From Bigelowiella natans CCMP2755 (Eukaryota; Cercozoa; Chlorarachniophyceae), in NCBI GenBank assembly GCA_000320545.1, contig ADNK01002768.1, positions 7,501 through 35,964 on the forward strand: a DNA stretch of 28,464 nucleotides, given 5' to 3'. A program made the translations under genes and the position numbers. Positions 10,141-20,900 of this stretch are shown piece by piece. The notes under the pieces were generated by a model. That model did not search any database and was not told the DNA's origin. It worked only from the letters and a program-made list of their open reading frames with translations. Position 1 is the stretch's first letter, and the number at the start of each line of letters is the position of its first letter.

Positions 10141-13100
10141 ATGAAGCAAGAGAATTCAAAAGACTTTGATGAGGATGAAAAGGCCGGAACCTCAGAAATG
10201 CAGCAAGATCGCGCCGTAGTTTCAAATCCAGAAATAAGTCGAGGAATGAGTACAAGCATCGCTGATTTCTCGATTCCAAGAAGCGACGGAGATTCGAAAA
10301 GGTCCTAGTTTCTCAAATGATAGTATGTAAACCTAACAGTATTCGCCTACTGATTACAATCCTATTACGTTACAAGAACTCATTCTCTTTTATAGCCCAA
10401 AATCGATGGACGAAGATGTATCTAATCCGCACATCATACGGCGTAATACAACAAGATTGGGGAGAACTAGGAGGATCGTTATATATCATAAAGATCTAAA
10501 AATTGCAAAACAAAAAGTCCCTAAACTGTATGAGGAAGTTATTAATAGGGTAGAAAAATGTAAAGAGCTGTGGAAGTCTAGTGCGAATTCCAGCAATTTT
10601 CCAGCAAAGTATCGCTGCTCGTGTGATACAGAGATACGATTTCAAAGAGCAAACAAAACTGCACATAGTACCTCGGATTTTGTACGCCATTTACTCAACT
10701 ATTGCCCAGAAATTACGTCAAACTATCAAGATGACATTGATACCGTTCGCAGTATGAAGCAAGCTAGAGGGTTATCTTCAGCTGCAGAGTTTGATAACGC
10801 CAGCCATGATAGTGGAAGTGGGATGTCCCTAGCTGCAGTTGAATCTTCGAGTCCTCTGAGTAGAGTAAATACGAACGGTTTCCATGAGGAAAATGGAGCG
10901 GGGGGTAGTGCAAAAAGGAAAAGATCTAAGTCAGGTTGGTCGGATTAAGTGTAAATCTTCAATCTGCAATAAGTTCTGACTTAATTCTGTTGAAAAGATT
11001 GTCTAGAATTGCTGCATCCTCACAATTCGCGAATCAATGCGTCCTTGTTCTTTGAGCCTTATGAAGAACGAAAGGATAACTTACACTGCAGTATGTTAAA
11101 AATCGGAGCTGCAAAGGGGTGGAAAGGAATAACAACAGGTGAATGCTATATATCCATTCTCCTTACCCCATTCTCTTACTTCAGCAATTTTGTATTTCAG
11201 ATGCCGAGGAGAAATTCCAAATGCAAACATCTGAGTAATATTCGTAAAATATGTAGTCTCCTGTTAGGTAATTATTTGTTTCGAAACAGTTCTCCAGCTG
11301 GAATTCTTCGGGTATTGATAGGCCAAAATAGTGGGTTTGTTTGCATGATTCAAGAACTATTCCGGATGGCTTATGCCCAAGCAACAACTGGCAAGGAAAG
11401 CTATGAGACTGATTTTACATTAAGGTCGATTACATAGATGACAATAAATGTGGATATTAATAAACCAAGTTACCTAATAGATTCTGGTTTGACGAAAATG
11501 TAATTAAGCAACAGCAAATTACAGTCTACATCAAAAAGGTGTAGGCGTGCATTGTTTTGAAACGAAACAGTTGATACATTAGTAAATTGGAAAAACATCA
11601 TCCATTTGAGGTTCTTATTTAGGAAAAAATCAAATCAATTATGAGTTTAAAACTTACAACTCCAGAGGACACAAAGGAGGAGATTGGCCAATCGGAAAGG
11701 TGTATTTGTCATCGTTGCAAGCTTGATTTAGCACATAAGTCTTTGTCTTTAGATTTGTGTGTCGAATGAAAATTCGTACGATTAAAATAAACGAGGAATT
11801 TTTCTGTATCAATGCTTCAGAAAAGAGCGTTCGAAGTACTTTTCCGATAAAATTGTACTATTCAAGAACGATTGTGACATAAACTTTATTTGCAGAGCAT
11901 GCAGATCTTTGTCACGTGGACCCTTTGGTCTATTATCTTCAATTATGTATGAAACGACAACTAATATATTTGAACATCAATGTAGGTAGTATTCGCAACC
12001 CACTGCTTGATTCTTAAGTTTTCATCCCAAATATCCTTATCAACTGACATAAAGAAGCAAGAGGATATTACTGAGGAGGAAAAGGTAGAATTTCATACAT
12101 CGGAATTGACGCAGAGAGAAACAAGTCTGGTTTTGCACAGTTAAGACTTGCTGTATTGGAATTCTTCCGTCGAATTTCAGAGGATTTTGAAGTCGAAGAA
12201 TATATCAAGTAGCAAAGACATTTTCTAACCTAAAATTGACTCCCTAGTCTTAATGACTCCGTAACATGTCCGTGTTTAAATCAGAGCATGGGAAAAAGAA
12301 TCATATGATAGAGCTCGAGTATATGCTGATGCGAAATCTATCGCTCCAGCGGTTAGATATCAACGTTCGAGTTGCATTAAGTTAACTTCCTGCTAATCAT
12401 CTAAGGTTGATGCCATGGAGGTTTTCGATGTTTTCTCTAAAGGTGGTTATTTTGTTTTGTAGCTAACATCCTAGACTTACAAGACTGTGTTATAGGGTAC
12501 AAAGGAGACATTAAAAACACAATCATTAAGCTGAGAAACAGTAACATACGTTTAACCAGCTTTTGGTTAGGTTCTAAATTTTGTGACTAACACTTAGGTA
12601 GTAGCACAGAGGAAGACAGTGACACTAAAAGATACCAAGTAATACTGATAAACAATCATTTTTACATACTTGACATCTTATGTGATATACAGAATAGAAG
12701 CCAAAAAACATTGGGGACTGAAGAGAACAAAGTGTCCGGTATTAGCCGTCGGTATATTCTGTAGAGCAGCATTTACTAAGTAGTTTGTTTAGGCGGGGCT
12801 AGCCTCTTAGAAATTTCAGGCATGCTATTTAAACGAAACACCCAGGTGAAGCAATGCTAGACATCTTGATTCAAATTTTCAACCAAAAGTGTATGTCAGA
12901 ACATAATCATTTCTCGCTGGACAAAGAAATATGCGACGCTTACTTCAGAATACTTTGCTTATTGCGGTTGAATCATCTCTAAGTAGACCCTTTATACTTT
13001 TAATCTGATTCTTTGTACATCTAGCAGAAGGGGATTGGCATGAATTTCCCCAGTTTTTCTTAGATGTTGAAGATGTAAAGGAGGTAACCATTTTTATTCA

Positions 13101-16100
13101 AATGAAAATCTAAAGTTTATGTTATGCAAGTTCGACATCTAATAATATAGGCACAATATGATCCTTCTAGACCAATGGTCTTTAATCTTATTACAGCTAA
13201 GCAAATGTAAAACTCCATCAGTATGCATCTATCTCATTAGTTTTAAGAGTAAATTTTTTGTAGGTATCAATTCAAAGCAATAGATACAACGACAGCATTA
13301 AAATGGGTACAGACTTTTGATCTCATCGTTAAGACACGGGCACACATGCAGGTATCTACGATGTCATTTTTGTCATCGTTCTTAGTATCACAAGTATTAG
13401 ATGGTTATTTCTAAAAGGATACTGGGGATTACGATGAGCTTTGTAGTAAGGCCGAGAAGTTTCAAAGTTATAAATACGAAATTGTACCATGTGCAGCTGA
13501 TTTAAGGTCGGATCCTCTGGGAACTATCCAGTCATTTTCCTCCCATAGACAGGCCAAGCAACACAGGAGGCAAGAGAGTATATCAGCCTCATCTCAAAAC
13601 TCCCCAGCCCCTCATAATACCCCAAGAGCAAGTTGTTCCATACATGTCATTCAAGAGTTCTCAAACTTTATGGAGAAGGATCCTAGCCTAAAATCGAAGG
13701 TATTTTTGTAAATTCATGAATCTATACGCATTTAAACTTCACTATCAATGATCCAGAGTCACCTCTTCGTTCTCGCAGGTGAAGCAGCTCTGTAATGATG
13801 ATCTACAGATATTACTACTTTTCCTCGAAGTCCTTCACCGTACCGAACCTTTTCGAAAAAGTTCAGTTCGTCAAAAGGCTGCACTTTCCAGATCTACAGC
13901 TACATTGCAGAATAAATCCTTAAGCAAGCAAAACCCCCTTTCAATTCCCGGGCAGCAACATTCTGACTATGAGAGTGATGCAACCTTTCAAAATGCGTTA
14001 CTTAATCCGATTGGAATTCCAAGGGACACTAAATTACATTCTTCAAGTTCCAATCTTCGCCCTAACCTGTTAACGTGTTTACCAGAGAAGTCTACTTCAA
14101 CAGATCGGTCTACTGTTCCAGCTCAAATTAAGAAGTCTATTTCGACAGATTTGTCGACTGTAGGTGGACTTCCGCAGGCAAAAAAATCTATTTTATCGCG
14201 CTTCAGTGTCCAAGAAATTGCACATATTTATTCCTACCTTCGGAACACAGAGGATACGAAAGCAGGAATTTCAAATAGAAAAACTGTAGCTGATGCAGAA
14301 AATATTCAGACTAAAGGGCTTTTGTCAAATTTTTCAATTAGATTGAATCTCTTGCGTAATGTCAAGCAACTATTAATGGTACAAATGCTCTTTTTCTCCC
14401 ATTCGAAAATTGTGTTCTAACACTGATAAAACTTGATAGGAGGAACGATATTGTAAATCTCTCCATGAAGGCCCCGTATGCTGGCATGCCTGTATAATAT
14501 CTCATTTGTTTTATCGGGAGGAAGACGATTCAAAAACAGATGAAGAAGCGCATGATTTATCAACTCTTACCTTGGAAATACTGATCAATGCTCTTCTCTA
14601 TCCGGTACATAGCTTGATTCCTACAGGTGATGGAAAAATCAGAATGATGCATCTAAAAGATTTTTCGAGAAACCTTCGAGTTTCCGTTGCTCTCATATTG
14701 TCTGTAGCAACCAATGAGAAGGTAATCTTTACTGGATTTTACTTCATAGAGTGAAAATGACTATCTGTCTCTTTAGGGTATAAGAATTGTATCGGAATTT
14801 TTCGGTATGTTATTCTCTCGACTCTCCAAAGAGATACCCTGGATTGATCTTGCTCATACTTGGGACTGTATCAATCATACAATTGGGATCATCCTTACAA
14901 TGGTACTCCTCAGACCAATAAATGGAAATCTTGGCCTCCGTGACCCTCTTCAAGAGGACGTTATGAAAATAAACATACAGGATGAAAAGTATTTTGAAAA
15001 TACCGTTTTGTCCATAAATCTTCTCCCCTCAACACAGCATAACACTGCAAATACGAATACAAGATCTGATACTAGTAACAGTACTACAATCAATCCTGCA
15101 GTTGCAGCAATGATAGACGCAGCAAAGAGAGAGGCGGAGAGAGATGCTACGCTGCTTCATATTGTTGGGACCCCTTCTGATATTATACTGGAAAATCTTA
15201 TTAAACTTTGCTATAAGAATTCCGCAAGCTTTGAGAAAGATGAATTTGCTCTAGCATCTTGGTTTGACGAGAAAGGAAATAGAATGCATGTAGTGGAGAG
15301 CTATGTAAGAAAAGCCCAGAAATTACATAAGAGCGGAACCAAGCAATTCAATTATGGTTTAATTTGGAAGGATAAGCTTCGAAATCACATAAAACTCCTG
15401 CGAAAGATTCATGGTTTTTTAAAAGAACTTTCCTGCCAAGCTCTTCGCCAAATAGAGTCGTCCGATGGTGAGAAATATGACCTCTCTTCTAAGGAAAAAC
15501 GAATCCAATCTATGAACATGTTTTACTTACCATTTATTAGCGACACTATCGCATTGCTGAGTCTAATAGACAGTAGATTGTACGAGCCTCTGGATAAGAT
15601 GGGTAATATTGGTAGTTATATCCAACATTTTTGTAAGGAATTTGATCAAACGAAACGAGGGAAACTTTTCCGAGCGACCCAAAAAATAATGTTGAAGAGA
15701 GAAAGAGAGAATTCCACACGATTGGATAAAAAACTCATACAATTGAACCAAGATCGGAGAAAGATGTTTGAGATTTTACTAGTTGGGCCTGAACAGTCAG
15801 GAAAAAGTACAATTTATAAGCAGTTTGTTCATCTCCACGGTACAGGTTTTCGAGATCAAGAAAGATTAAAATATAGATCTCCTGTTTATCAAAATATTAT
15901 AGGATCACTACAAAATCTAATTCGTCACGCTTCTGATAGGATCGCAGAGCAAAAAGATTTGAACGAAAGTTGCCAATTAATCATGGAACAGAAAAAGCTT
16001 GTTTACATGACTTTGAAGCTCCGGAAAGCAATTCTAAGAGTTTGGAACTCCGAAGTTATTAAAAGCACATATGAAAAGCGGTCTGAATTCAAAGTTTGCC

Positions 16101-16895
16101 AGCTTGATGATTCTAGTCACTATTTCCTGAGCAACCTAGGCAGAATAATTACAGATACATTGCCCAACCAACCGTCACATCTTTCACCAAGGCAAAGAAG
16201 CGCAGTTGAAGACGATGGATACGTACCAACACTAGCTGATGTTTTAAATTGTCGAAAAAGAACACCTCATCTTGTTCAGGGGAAATTTAGTGTTCGCACA
16301 GAGTCAGGATCTTCAAAGGATTTTCTTGTAGTTGATAGCGCAGGTCAAAGAGGCTCTAGAAGAAAATGGATCCCATTCTTTGATTCGTGTGATTGTGTCT
16401 TGTTGGTATTATCACTCGTGGGTTATAATAGATATCTCCGAGAACAACCTGACGTCCTAAGAATGCACGAGGCTATAAATCTATTCACGGATATTTTTTG
16501 CCAGTCAACCCTTGAGAACAAGCCTTTTATTATTTTCTTAAACAAATACGATCTTTTTGCGATGGATTTGTTGACTACACCTTTAAGCCGTTGCTTCCCA
16601 GACTATGCAAGGGAACCGGATACTGAACCTGGTAGTAAAGAGGATGTTGATAAGGCTATCGCATTTATCAAAAGAAAAATATTGCGAAAATCTATAAACC
16701 AGCTTGCTAGGTAATTCATTCCAATTGCTAACATGTTGTCTTCAATTCAATTACATGATTCTACTCAGGACAAGATCCAAACCCATATTTCATATCACAT
16801 GCGCTACTGACACTCGCCAAGTGGATAGAATCTTCGTATCAGTGCTACACATAGTTCTCAGGGAAAATATTCAAGCTGCAGGATTGTTGTATTGA
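10141..16895 (+). CDS. Giant fusion protein: Cys-rich clusters, PH-like domain, C-terminal G protein alpha domain
   Basis: Exons: 10141-10301, 10396-10934, 11007-11138, 11201-11234, 11290-11424, 11481-11538, 11623-11756, 11821-11981, 12085-12208, 12285-12351, 12406-12442, 12496-12540, 12598-12638, 12693-12738, 12793-12845, 12900-12966, 13025-13083, 13151-13206, 13264-13351, 13418-13699, 13779-14378, 14440-14721, 14777-16710, 16769-16895. Phases match at all 23 junctions, predicting 1,753 residues; the acceptor at 12084 is the weakest. Residues about 125-160 hold a BED-like Cys/His cluster (C128, C130, H152, C157). A KRKRSK patch follows at 227-232. A second Cys cluster spans C380, C382, C385, C416, C422 and C425. 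Residues about 575-680 read as a PH domain with the C-terminal helix Trp (W664). Residues 680-1390 are mostly helical and unrecognised. The G-alpha domain has P-loop GPEQSGKST (1404-1412), switch I Arg1560 and Thr1563, DSAGQ (1587-1591), NKYD (1656-1659) and TCAT (1722-1725). Plant extra-large G proteins are the closest known layout. It probably binds GTP; its GTPase activity is doubtful because of the loop changes. Confidence 0.8.
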
Positions 16896-18091
16896 CTCAA
16901 TCAATGACATCGTATGTTCAGTCTAACTCACATCAAGTTACACTGCGTTGATTCACTTGAAGTCTGAGCATTGTGGCCGGTCTTCACGTCTGCTGTGTGT
17001 CGAACATGGTCGAGTTTTGGATGACATCATTCGAATTGTCAATCGGTGCTCGTTGTGACATTGCCTGCATGCATGATGAGAATGCTAACCAAGCCAGCAA
17101 GCCTCGTGTGTTGCGCTTCGTGTCGCACAGATTGAGCAACGAGGACGATTATGAGTACATAAGCGGGTATGAAGGTTGCTGCCCGACATGATTCATGAGA
17201 TTGATTTCATGATTGGCATCGTGTCCTTGAACGCTCAACGACATTTGAACCACATGCCAATCTAGAATGTGCACAATTAAAGTGACCTGCATCCATGTTG
17301 CCATCACGCTTTCCGAACATGGGCAGCAGGCTGTGTTCAAGCCAATTTTTGCACATGCACCACCATGCTAGCATGGGGGGGGCAACATTCATGACAATTG
17401 GACAACACCCACAACTAGACATGCAACTAGCTAGCCAGATGACATGAGATCGATCTGAGCAAATGATGGATATGTTTTTTTGTGAATTCTGTTCGGAGCT
17501 TTGCTAGTTTGCGAGCATGTTAGCATGCTGGCTAGCTGGTATGCAGCGCCCTAGCCATGTTGGACGGAAGTGATCAATCTAGCAATCAAATTGAATTTGT
17601 TCAATGGTCATCCTCATGCGTAGCTGTGCGCAATGCAGCGGCTAGAGCGCTAATGATATCAAATGTGCAATGTTGCTATTCCAGACAGCATGAACAACGC
17701 AATGCAATGTGTGCACAGTGTTCATGCACACATTTCTACGTGCTAGCATGCATCCAGACAGCTTTACCACACGTACACTCTAGACATTAGACTCAAAATG
17801 AAAACACTGCTGCTAGACTGTTGCAACGCTGCACTCCAATAGCCCAAGAGCTAGACTGCACTAGTTGCTTAGTAAATGAAAAAATACGCAGGTTGCGCTA
17901 GTTGTCATTGCCAGCATTTTGTGTCTCTCTGCCATTGCCAAATTGCACAGGACTCAATGATGTGCTTCAAAGTTTATGCCGCTCTCACTATCCACCATGC
18001 TAGCATGCACTAGTGTATGCGTGGTGACGTAAGCGGAGGCCGAAATTAATTTTTATTTACAGTTTCCAATGTAGCCCGCACAGGTCTCACA
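16896..18091. other. Convergent intergenic gap, CTAG-rich island
   Basis: This gap lies between the stop codons of the G-alpha fusion gene (plus) and the Mpo1-like gene (minus). About 18 CTAG tetramers occur between 17250 and 18020, often within palindromes such as CATGCTAGCATG (two near-identical cases, near 17365 and 18000). Only short overlapping frames are present (for example 17557-17790). I see no gene or RNA. Confidence 0.6.
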
Positions 18092-19975
18092 TTAACTATC
18101 TTTCTTGCTCTGTTTTCCTTTTTGAACAGCTTCCTGCTTCATTTTGATGGCTCCTACAGTGGAAAAAATAATGTCGATCGTAATTGTTGACGAACATTTT
18201 CCAAGCGCAACATCAGGGTCAAACTACCGTTTTTGAGCTCTTCGTGGAGAGATTTCTTCCAACCAAAGAAAGTGAGGGTCTCAAATAGCACGAACAAGGG
18301 GGCCATTAATAAAGCCTAGATGATTAAAAAATGAACGGATTCGAAAGAATATTTGTAAGAGAGCGAAAGGGCATGAAAATATTGATGAATTCATTCCTGT
18401 TGGCTCGCAACCTCACGCTACGTTCCCTCACTCCTCATCATCTCTCTCACCATCGTCCCCCCCCTGCTAGATTCTTTCATTCGCAATTTGCCGAAAGGCA
18501 GTATCTTTTTTAAAATTGCTTCATAAAACGATATACCTGCGAAAGATTCGTCAACAATGCCGGAGCCCTACCCTCGTGCACCCCTAAATATCATGAACCA
18601 AATCATGATATCAATAGATAATAATTTAATAGAAATGTTAAGGTGTTATGTGTGTGTTTGTGTGTGTGGGGGGGGGCGGGGGGGAGTAGACTAACGTTTG
18701 TTTGAGGAAGATACAGGGATTAAGGTTACGTCTCTCTATCATCAAAGGCTCACGGTACCGAAATCTTAATATCGATATGGTATCCGTCTTATGTCAGATT
18801 ATCGAGTCCGGGGAAAGCGTTCCACGAAATTATACAGTCAACTATTTGTTCTTTCATTTGCATACCATGTCCGTAGAATTGCACGAGCCATGAGACGACG
18901 TGCACCAATGCGTACGTGTTAATACTCACAGGAAAACTGACGTCCACACGGATCAACAACACGCCACAACACAAACAGTACCAACGCACGAATGAGTCGT
19001 CAAAATACAATTTACACGCTTGCGCAGTTGCACGTTATGAGAAGCGACCTGCCCTTCCAGACAGGAGAGAGGGGGTAAATCAGATTTTATGCAATAGGCT
19101 TCAAGGGGAGGAGCAGGGGCATACACATTACACCACACATAGAAGTAGATGGGACCTTTGCACGCAAACTAGAGCTGCAATCACCAGAAGTGACGCGCCG
19201 ATCCCGAAAGAAACCGACACCTTACATTAGTCACGAGGCTTTGTGAGTAATAGGAAGCATGGAGAAACTCAAGGTCAGGGCTAGACAAGATCGAATCGAA
19301 CGGCTAGCAATATCGAAGTTAATATGCCGGTAAGATGCCCGTCTTGGTACAAAAAGCATTGGCGCGACAGCTTTAATCTTTTAATATGTTTAGTTTATGA
19401 TGCTCGCCGTCACCTTAGATCCCATCACAAAGTAGTATCCTGGTTATTGGTTCCCAGACAACACACAAACAAAACGAGTATCAATTGTTCGTTCTGAACC
19501 AAAGAACCCTCGTTAATCTGAAATAACACAGCTGCGTGCATTTGCTAGTCGCTCGTTTCCAAGCCACACAAATTGACATCTCACCAGCATAAATTGCCCC
19601 AAATAGTAGCGAGTAATCAAGAAACGCCGGGAATCCGGGCATGATAGGTGACGTCGCTGCCAGCACTCCAAGTGCGGTGTAAAGCAGTGTGGGGACAAAA
19701 ATGACCTGGATCATCGAGAAACAAACGATATCAGATATTTACAAAAGTTGGTTGGACTGACGGTGGCGTTAGTCATTGTTCTTACGTGGATGAGCACATT
19801 CACTGGCTCCATGTGGTACGACATGTAAAATTTGACTTGCTCTAGGAGTGGAGGGGAGAAGAACGAGGGAGAGAGAATTTAGCACAGCGGATGATAACAT
19901 TAGCCACTTCTCAAGGTTCTACTCAGGCTCACGTTTAAAGTTGAAGAGCTCTCCACGTACAGCAGATTGAATCAT
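18092..19975 (-). CDS. Mpo1/DUF962 family ER membrane dioxygenase
   Basis: Yeast Mpo1 is an ER iron-dependent dioxygenase that acts on 2-hydroxy fatty acids in phytosphingosine breakdown. Nine minus-strand exons join in phase: 19975-19933, 19841-19786, 19705-19585, 19439-19414, 19220-19156, 18936-18866, 18583-18537, 18315-18228, 18153-18092. They encode 192 residues, close to the family length (yeast protein about 174). Residues 15-38 contain the family N-terminal motif with H24 and H33 (FYMSYHMEPVNVLIHVIF). The second motif contains H116 and H127 (HVVSWLVQFYGHGVHEGRAP, 116-135). Hydrophobic segments at about 36-50, 62-80, 85-102, 108-125 and 140-160 fit a polytopic protein. The C-terminus is basic and ends KKDS, an exact KKXX dilysine ER-retrieval signal. 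The start matches family starts. The donor after exon 5 (GTCCCA) is weak, and the third-last intron (18584-18865) contains a GT/poly-G tract. Confidence 0.88.
18649..18686 (+). repeat. GT repeat followed by poly-G
   Basis: An interrupted GT run passes into a G-rich tract. It lies within the 282-nt intron of the Mpo1-like gene and so is expected to be C-rich/CA-rich in that pre-mRNA. Confidence 0.85.
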
Positions 19976-20900
19976 ACCAACGATTAACTGAAAAAGGAGC
20001 ACGAGCGTGTGAGCGCGGAGGGCGGTGCAAAATTCATACACTGTTTTATCGGCGTTCGAATGAAGGCGTGCAGCACACTTCCCGAGTTTAAAAACAAAGG
20101 CTCGAGCACAGACAACGAATCAAGCAAAGTCGGAAGTTCATTCATCCTCATAGCATCGACCAGCGGCATAAGAATAGCCATGTAGATTTTGAGGGCTTGC
20201 GGGACTTCCTCTTCAAAGCCAATCATCGTGGGGCGCGCTTCTTCCGGGAGATGACGAAATATCTTACGGAACTCTAAACATTCGACTACTTTCTAACAAA
20301 TCGCCTCTATCTCTAAAATATTTCCAACGATTATGGAACATTTTCTTTATTTCGCATATTGCAGTCCAAAACTTGCCTCCGAACGCCCAATCGAGGCGTC
20401 GATGCTTTCGACATCCATTACTCTCCTGAAAACTTCGTAATAATATTTTCTAAGCATTATCTCCGAGTACCCCACTTCCTGCTGGCTCTACCCCCCTCCG
20501 TTCACCGACTGGAGACTTCGAAAGGGTCAAAAATATTTAAAATCAGCAATTTTTGCATGTCTTCTTCATGAAATATAGTGATAAGATCCAAAAGAGCTAA
20601 TAATCACGGGGGATTTTTCAGGTTCTTCAACAACGGCGTTTTTATAGATTTTATCAATACATGCACAGCAGTTGGGCAGGTTTATCCTGCGTTTTCATAG
20701 ATACCTTCTCGGAAAAATATTTCAGAAATCCGACAGGTGAGTGGTGCGCAAGGATTCCCAGATACTAAATTGCATTGAAGTACTTGACGCAATGTCCTAA
20801 TCTTATTACATTCCTTTTAATCGACAATGAATTATTATTTTGATAATCAAAAAAGGCAACTCCCATCTTTTTTGTGATAACGTTAAAATCTGAAAGTGCC
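19976..20900. promoter_or_regulatory. Divergent intergenic region, Mpo1-like and aspartic protease genes
   Basis: This region holds the start-proximal DNA of two divergent genes. A minus-strand frame at 20226-19984 (80 codons, beginning MIGFEEEVPQALKIYMAILM) ends just before the Mpo1-like start, next to an acceptor-like TTTTTCAG. It could be an upstream exon or leader region of the Mpo1-like transcript, or the end of an unresolved small gene. No match is recognised. The 200 bases before 20901 are AT-rich. CTAG enrichment is absent. Confidence 0.4.

Noticed and set aside
12846-12890. Alternative acceptor giving an exon that starts CMSEHNHFSLDK in the G-alpha fusion gene
   Set aside because: The intron would be only 44 nt with a poor acceptor. 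The acceptor at 12899 keeps phase and creates the PH-domain second strand.
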